From positions 54,583,375-54,647,374 of the forward strand of contig OX411308.1 in assembly GCA_948150685.1 (NCBI GenBank): DNA of 64,000 bases, written 5' to 3'. The notes beneath the pieces were generated by a model. It had not been told where the DNA came from, searched no databases, and saw nothing but the letters and a program-made list of their open reading frames with translations. The stretch comes from Rhaphigaster nebulosa. Its lineage: Eukaryota > Arthropoda > Insecta > Hemiptera > Pentatomidae. A program made the position numbers and the translations under genes. Positions 59,282-64,000 of the stretch are shown in pieces (the stretch's first letter is position 1; each line of letters begins with the position of its first letter).

Positions 59282-60107
59282 GTGAGTTTATATTTATATT
59301 ATATATCATATATTACTAATTACCATAATTTAATCATTGTGTAGATAGAAATTCAGAAATCTGTTAATAAATGTTTACTATTTTTAACGTCTGTGATCTG
59401 CAACCGGTGTGCGCGGAGCACTGTCTATGGTGCTAGGTATACCATGTTTTCTGTTCATATAAGCCTTAACTATTTGAAAAAAATATTCTTAATTGATATT
59501 ATTGAAATAACTTGTTTCGCAACAGTATACATTTAACGTTCGATCGACACTGAAGATACTGAAGATACTGAAAATTTATTCATCTTGCATAAATGATAAA
59601 CATTACATCATTGTTACTTATTGTCCAAATATAATATATTATAATATTTTCAAACAAATTTTTAAAATAGAATACAAATACCACTGTCAGCCTTTTTAAT
59701 ATTTAAAACCACCAACTTTTAATATCAAAAATCTTTTTTATAATAATAGTCAATCAACAGTTTTTTTATGAGAGTCTTTTGTATAATGCATACTTTAGAA
59801 TAATTACAAAAAAGTGTAGATTGATTTCATTTAATGGTTTAGGTATTAAGCTTAATGCACTTAAGTACAAAATAAAATGCTGTGTTAATTAAGAAAATAA
59901 TAAACGATCCACTACTGTTAAGGAGTTCAGTTTCCTATCTTGTTTCGCTTTTATTAACAATATTAAAAAACTTTTTAATAGATATCATGTTTGCTTGCTT
60001 GCTTCTATTAGCTACCCCTCTTGTAACAGATAAGTTAAGTTTTTTAATATAATTTTAATTTATCTCATAATTGCAATGTGAAGGGGAGGCGAAATCTACT
60101 CTTCATT
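59282..60107. other. Probable intron
   Basis: AT-rich, with the short triple repeat ACTGAAGAT near 59550-59570. No exon recognised after the donor at 59282. Confidence 0.4.
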
Positions 60108-61185
60108 GTTTTGTTTTTTTAGAATAATTTTATTCTGGGACTAAGGCCCTTAAGAATAACACAATTGAACAAATAAAAGAGAAACAATATCTGGCCATAG
60201 GACTACAAAATAAAAATCAGTCAATGTTTACAATATTTTCAGTAAAATAAATAAGCAAGTAATATAAATTCTTATCTCCAAAACTATAATTAATTTTAAC
60301 AAAAAAAAAGAAAAACATTTAAAAAAAAAAGAGAATGAAAAATACAAAAATATTGAGTTGATTAGCCAAGTGCATTGAAAATATACTATTCACTTCTGAT
60401 CCAGAGAGCATAATTTTGGAAAGAAAGAAGGTGTTGGAAAAGGAAGAGAAGACGTACGGCGGATATTAAAAGGAAAGGAATTTCAGAGGGTAGAGGAGCG
60501 GGCGAGAAAGGAACGATCGCATGTTTTGGTTTTGTGGGAAGGGGTGTAGAGGTCAGAAAGGCGCGATCATGTTTTCTGTGCTTATAACGAGGATCTAAAT
60601 TGTAGAAGGGTGTAGGAAGAGTGCTAGGTGTTGATAGTTTGGAATAGGAAAGATCAGAGGAAATAATTTCTACGGTTGGAGGGGAAGAGCCACTTTAACT
60701 CGCCGTAAAGGTGGGATGAATGAGCCCATCTCAAGGTATCGAAGACAAATCTTGAAAAGTAATCCATGATCCGCTTCAATTTGTCCTCGAGCACATTCGA
60801 GGGACCCCGTATACTCCACACGGCCATAGTCAAAGTGGGAAAAGACAAAGGAGGATACGAGGAGCTTGCGGATAGGCTGTGGAAGAAGATGTCGTGAACG
60901 AAGGAGTAACTTAAGGATACTTATTGACCGTCGAGAAATTTTGGCGATGTGAGGTTTCCAGGTAAACGTTTGGTCAATAGTAATATGCAGGATTTTAATT
61001 GAGGAGCTGAACGTAATGGGGTGATCATTTAGGATTAAAGTAGGGAAGGTGGCATTGGATGTGAGGAAGGAATTGGAACGTATGACTATGACCTGAGTTT
61101 TCACAGCGATTAATCTAATTCTATTCAGGTTTGTCCAGGCACTGATTCTATCTAGGTCTTCCTGAATGCTGACAAACGCTACTAA
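60108..61185 (-). mobile_element. Jockey-type LINE, 5'-truncated
   Basis: Minus-strand retrotransposon end. Coding relic from about 61185 to 60420. The 3' UTR ends GGCCTTAGTCCCAGAATAAA and an A-rich tail lies near 60108-60120 (plus-strand T-run). Only the RT thumb and downstream region remain of a normal ~4-5 kb element. It lies beyond the exon donor at 59282, probably within an intron. Confidence 0.8.
60420..61185 (-). pseudogene. Jockey-type RT thumb and C-terminal region
   Basis: Reads EDLDRISAWTNLNRIRLIA, then KTQVIVI, then PITFSSSIKILHITIDQTFT and WKPHIAKISRR, the block just after the catalytic motifs, where K-x-Q is motif E. It continues LLVSSFVFSHFDYGRVEYTG, then after a frameshift near 60780, EDKLKRIMDYFSRFVFDTLR and HLYGELKWLFPSNRRNYFL, a stop, and SDLYT-like pieces to 60540. 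The main open part is 60670-61104. FADD is upstream of the truncation and missing. Confidence 0.85.
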
Positions 61186-61474
61186 TTATTATAATTAACG
61201 CTATTGTTGTAAGTATCTTCCATTGAACTGTTATTATCTTGGCTATTTCTCTCTCTAGAAAATTATTTCTAGCCCTTGGAAACATGACGCGTCAAACGAT
61301 TAAACTTCACTACTCTTTTTATATATTTTTTTTCAGTTTAAAAAAAAATATATTTTCGATATCGTAAATATTGCGTGTTACTTGTATAAATTACTCATGC
61401 TTTAACCTGAATATTTTTTTGTTTATTTCTGTGAAATACAAACAACAATTTAATATGTTACTACTAATGATGGA

Positions 61475-61790
61475 AGGAGCGGGATAGCTAAGTGAGCAAG
61501 GTACTGTGGTCCAATCTCCCGGGTCCACGTTCGCGGTTGATAGTGACAGATAATTATTCATTATGTTATATTGTATCAGCCGCGGATCGATCCTTGGATC
61601 AGGAGACCCTACTGGGGCTCACACAGCCTCTTTAAAATCGGTATCCTTAATTGGAGGAAAAACCTTCCGGTTGAGCGTGATCTCAGCCAAACCATCTACT
61701 TGCACATCGGCCTAGAAACAGTACGGTCCTTACCAAATACTGAAGCCTAGAACCTTCATGGATTGTAGTGGAACAAGTTTTTGTATTTTT
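61475..61790 (+). mobile_element. tRNA-derived SINE, ~315 bp
   Basis: Box A-like GGATAGCTAAGTGAGCAAGG (61483) and box B-like ACGTTCGCGGTTGA (61527) form a pol III promoter. A body of about 200 bp follows, including GATCGATCCTTGGATC (61586) and ACACAGCCTCTTTAAA, ending in a T-rich run near 61780-61795. The tRNA part shares order and sequence with the SINE at 52025. Confidence 0.65.
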
Positions 61791-61795
61791 TTCAT

Positions 61796-63040
61796 TTTTT
61801 ATTATTTATTTTTACTAATAATGGAAAGACTTTCTTTTATCTATTTTATTGTCAGATATAACGATATCATTGTTTTAGCAAACAGAATTCGCTTGATTTT
61901 CTAACTACAATATTTACATTTAGTCCTAAAACCAAGTTTGTGAAAGCAATTCTTTACACATCTGTGAAAAATATATTGTATTTAATTATCAGAAATGTTT
62001 TTTCGTGTTTTCCGCAAAATAAGTGACTTTTTTTTAAAGCATAAAATAGCTCAATTAAAATTCTAAATCCCATTCATATTCTACCTCAGGTGTATAAAAC
62101 AAATTGAAAAACATGATTGAGTTTTTTTTTATATTTCAAAAAAAAATTAACTTTTATCAAGACATGAAAAAGTGACATATCAACTTCTGCTATAACGCCA
62201 CATGCATTTTAATAATTTTTAGAATATAATGTGTTATAGTTAATAGTGACATTGTTTTTTTTGTTGTTCCTTTGAACAAATTTATCAGTATTTTGTTTGA
62301 TACTGTTAAACACTAATAAAATACCTATTGATTCAATAGCCAAAAATCACAAAGTTAATCATTGCCAATTTAAATGGCCATTTAAATTTAATAATAGAGT
62401 AAATAAGTTCGTAAAACATAGTGTATGACTTTGAAGAAATACATCAGATCTGTGTACAGAAAAAAATAAAATAAAAACAGTGAAAAGCGAAAACCAAAGT
62501 GTATCCCAATTTAGTTCATTAAGGAAATTGTATAGATAAAACATTCGCTATTTTGAATATTTAAAAAAAAATTAACCGCCTTTAATATACAATTCTAAAT
62601 GAATATGAAATCTCAGTAAACAAGGCTAAGTTCTAAAAATTAATTATTGTAAAACTATGGCGTAATTGAAAACAATATAAAGAACAAATTACTATAAAGT
62701 TGATTAAATTTCATATTTCCTGGCCTTAAGATTAAGTTATACCTAATCTTGTAAATTCAGGTTCAGTCAAGGTAAAAAAATAATAAAATCGTCCCTTCTT
62801 GTTTGTTTGACACATTTACATACTTTTTCTTCTGACCAAAGGGCATAATTTAACAAATTCACATGACTTGTAAAACATTTTGAAAATCCGGTTAATCTCA
62901 ACTAATTGCATTTAATCTTGATAGAAGTTGCTTGTAATAATAATAATAGACAGTGAACCCGAATGTACCACTAATCGTTATTTACAACTTTTAGTCTTTT
63001 AGGGTTCCATTACTATTTGGGATATTTTGTGAGCCAAAAA
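61796..63040. other. AT-rich sequence, no features
   Basis: No coding or repeat signal recognised. Confidence 0.4.
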
Positions 63041-63041
63041 T

Positions 63042-63610
63042 ATGTGAGCAAGGTGTTCAAACATACGTCACACCCTCCAGCAAGCTTGGGGGAGGGGCGC
63101 TCTAATTGTTGGTGAGCAAGTCCAGTCGGTGTTAGTCCGGAGAAATTCCAAGGAATTTCCACCGATCATCCCCACATCCGCCACCCATGGGACGCTCCCC
63201 TACTTGGTAATGAGATTCTCGCGATATAAGTTGGTTATCAAGCAAAAACGATCCATTCGCCTACGAATCTTGTAGGGTATTCTAAATTAAAATTTAGACA
63301 GAAACGAAAAAGCTACAATCACTTATTAAAACCCATTTGAACTTAACCATCATATAAACAAGGCTGCTAAAAATTTCACATCAGAAACTTCATGTTAGCC
63401 AATTACATTTTGAACTATCACAAAACCGCAATTCTGAGGTAGAAACGCAACTTTATACAAAACAATTCCCGAACAAACTGTTGACGAGCGAACACACTCC
63501 AGACGTTTCTACGATAAATTCAAAGGATATAATAACAGACTGATTATTAGAAAGGCCACACTCCGCAAGTAAGACAACACCCGCAGAAGTGTGAAAGGGA
63601 AATAGGTATG
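63042..63610 (+). other. GC-richer coding-like relic, unidentified
   Basis: A frame without ATG is open from about 63042 to a TAG at 63273-63275 (includes RHTLQQAWGRGALIVGEQ, SVLVRRNSKEFPPIIPTSA). A second frame is open from about 63345 to 63540 (includes LHVSQLHFELSQNRNSEVET). After a TGA it continues LLERPHSASKTTPAEV. This could be a decayed retroelement ORF or, less likely, exons. A short palindrome GAAATTCC/GGAATTTC lies near 63142. Confidence 0.3.
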
Positions 63611-63736
63611 GAAATGGACTAACATGAAATAAACTTGAAATATGATAGTTGAAGGTACCACTTAAACATCCATTCCATTCAATATGCTAATCTTAATACA
63701 GCCTGTTGACAGCTATGAAGGAACAACTGAATATTA

Positions 63737-63738
<2 letters not shown>

Positions 63739-63797
<59 letters not shown>
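63739..63797. repeat. (AT)n microsatellite
   Basis: About 29 AT units. Confidence 0.95.
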
Positions 63798-63800
<3 letters not shown>

Positions 63801-64000
63801 AGATTAGTATGAATGTTCGTAGGATTATTGAGTTGGGTAGTTCTTTGTGATGAAATGTCAAAACAGGGTGACCTTTCGCGTTAAAGTAGGGCTCTCAGAA
63901 TTAAGAGCTGTTGACATTTTGTTTGTGCTGAAGTTAAGGAATCGAATTTTTTCAGTTTGAATGGGGAACAATAAATTGTCCCAGATATTCCAACCATATA

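Overview
The window looks like AT-rich, gene-poor nuclear DNA from an animal, most likely an insect and possibly a hemipteran. This is inferred from the mix of decayed Jockey- and RTE/CR1-like LINEs, a Ty3/gypsy element with a tRNA-Trp primer site, tRNA-derived SINEs, cut-and-paste transposons and very long introns. I see no operons, bacterial promoters, CRISPR arrays or rRNA. Almost all short open reading frames are chance openings in AT-rich DNA; the identifiable coding sequence consists of decayed transposon pieces plus two candidate spliced exons.

Left part (0-20 kb): a minus-strand LINE is split in two (RT at 3840-4097, C-terminus at about 300-745). Between the halves lies a giant palindromic element (778-3334) with arms of over 1 kb, whose core holds head-to-head arrays of ~110-bp sub-repeats. 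A second, diverged copy lies at 18822-20010 and is itself interrupted by a small insertion carrying a hammerhead-ribozyme-like core. Two copies of another repeat (4335-4930, 5943-6545) carry ~144-bp tandem units, and an inverted-repeat element at about 7965-8805 carries ~177-bp tandem units. A scrambled Ty3/gypsy element (10748-11807) retains one LTR, the polypurine tract, the integrase C-terminus, the tRNA-Trp primer site and a 4-bp target duplication. A 256-bp hAT-like MITE (14659-14914) and an 836-bp TIR element with TA target sites (16032-16867) follow.

Middle (20-43 kb): a degraded LINE reverse transcriptase (24101-24400), a fold-back element (25572-26283), a SINE (27610), a Tigger/pogo terminus, an internally deleted Merlin transposase (32060-32586) and a pogo transposase C-terminal scrap (33079-33235) occur here. 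A pogo-type MITE (35230-35924) contains a nested palindrome. Two nearly perfect long hairpins (39178-39295, 39437-39607) and a diverged fold-back (40160-40437) follow.

Right part (43-64 kb): two candidate plus-strand coding exons (43617-43755 and 59176-59281) have splice sites in compatible phase and would encode part of a Ser/Pro-rich protein I cannot name, separated by a ~15.4-kb intron. Transposons in and near this intron include a SINE interrupted by a 1.6-kb hAT-like element (52146-53757), a PIF/Harbinger element with a transposase N-terminal relic (54717-55928), a piggyBac-like MITE (57193-57419) and a hAT-like MITE (58085-58344). A Jockey-type LINE (60108-61185) and a tRNA-derived SINE (61475-61790) lie beyond the second exon.

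All family names rest on motifs, terminal repeats and target-site duplications read by eye; no alignment or search was run.
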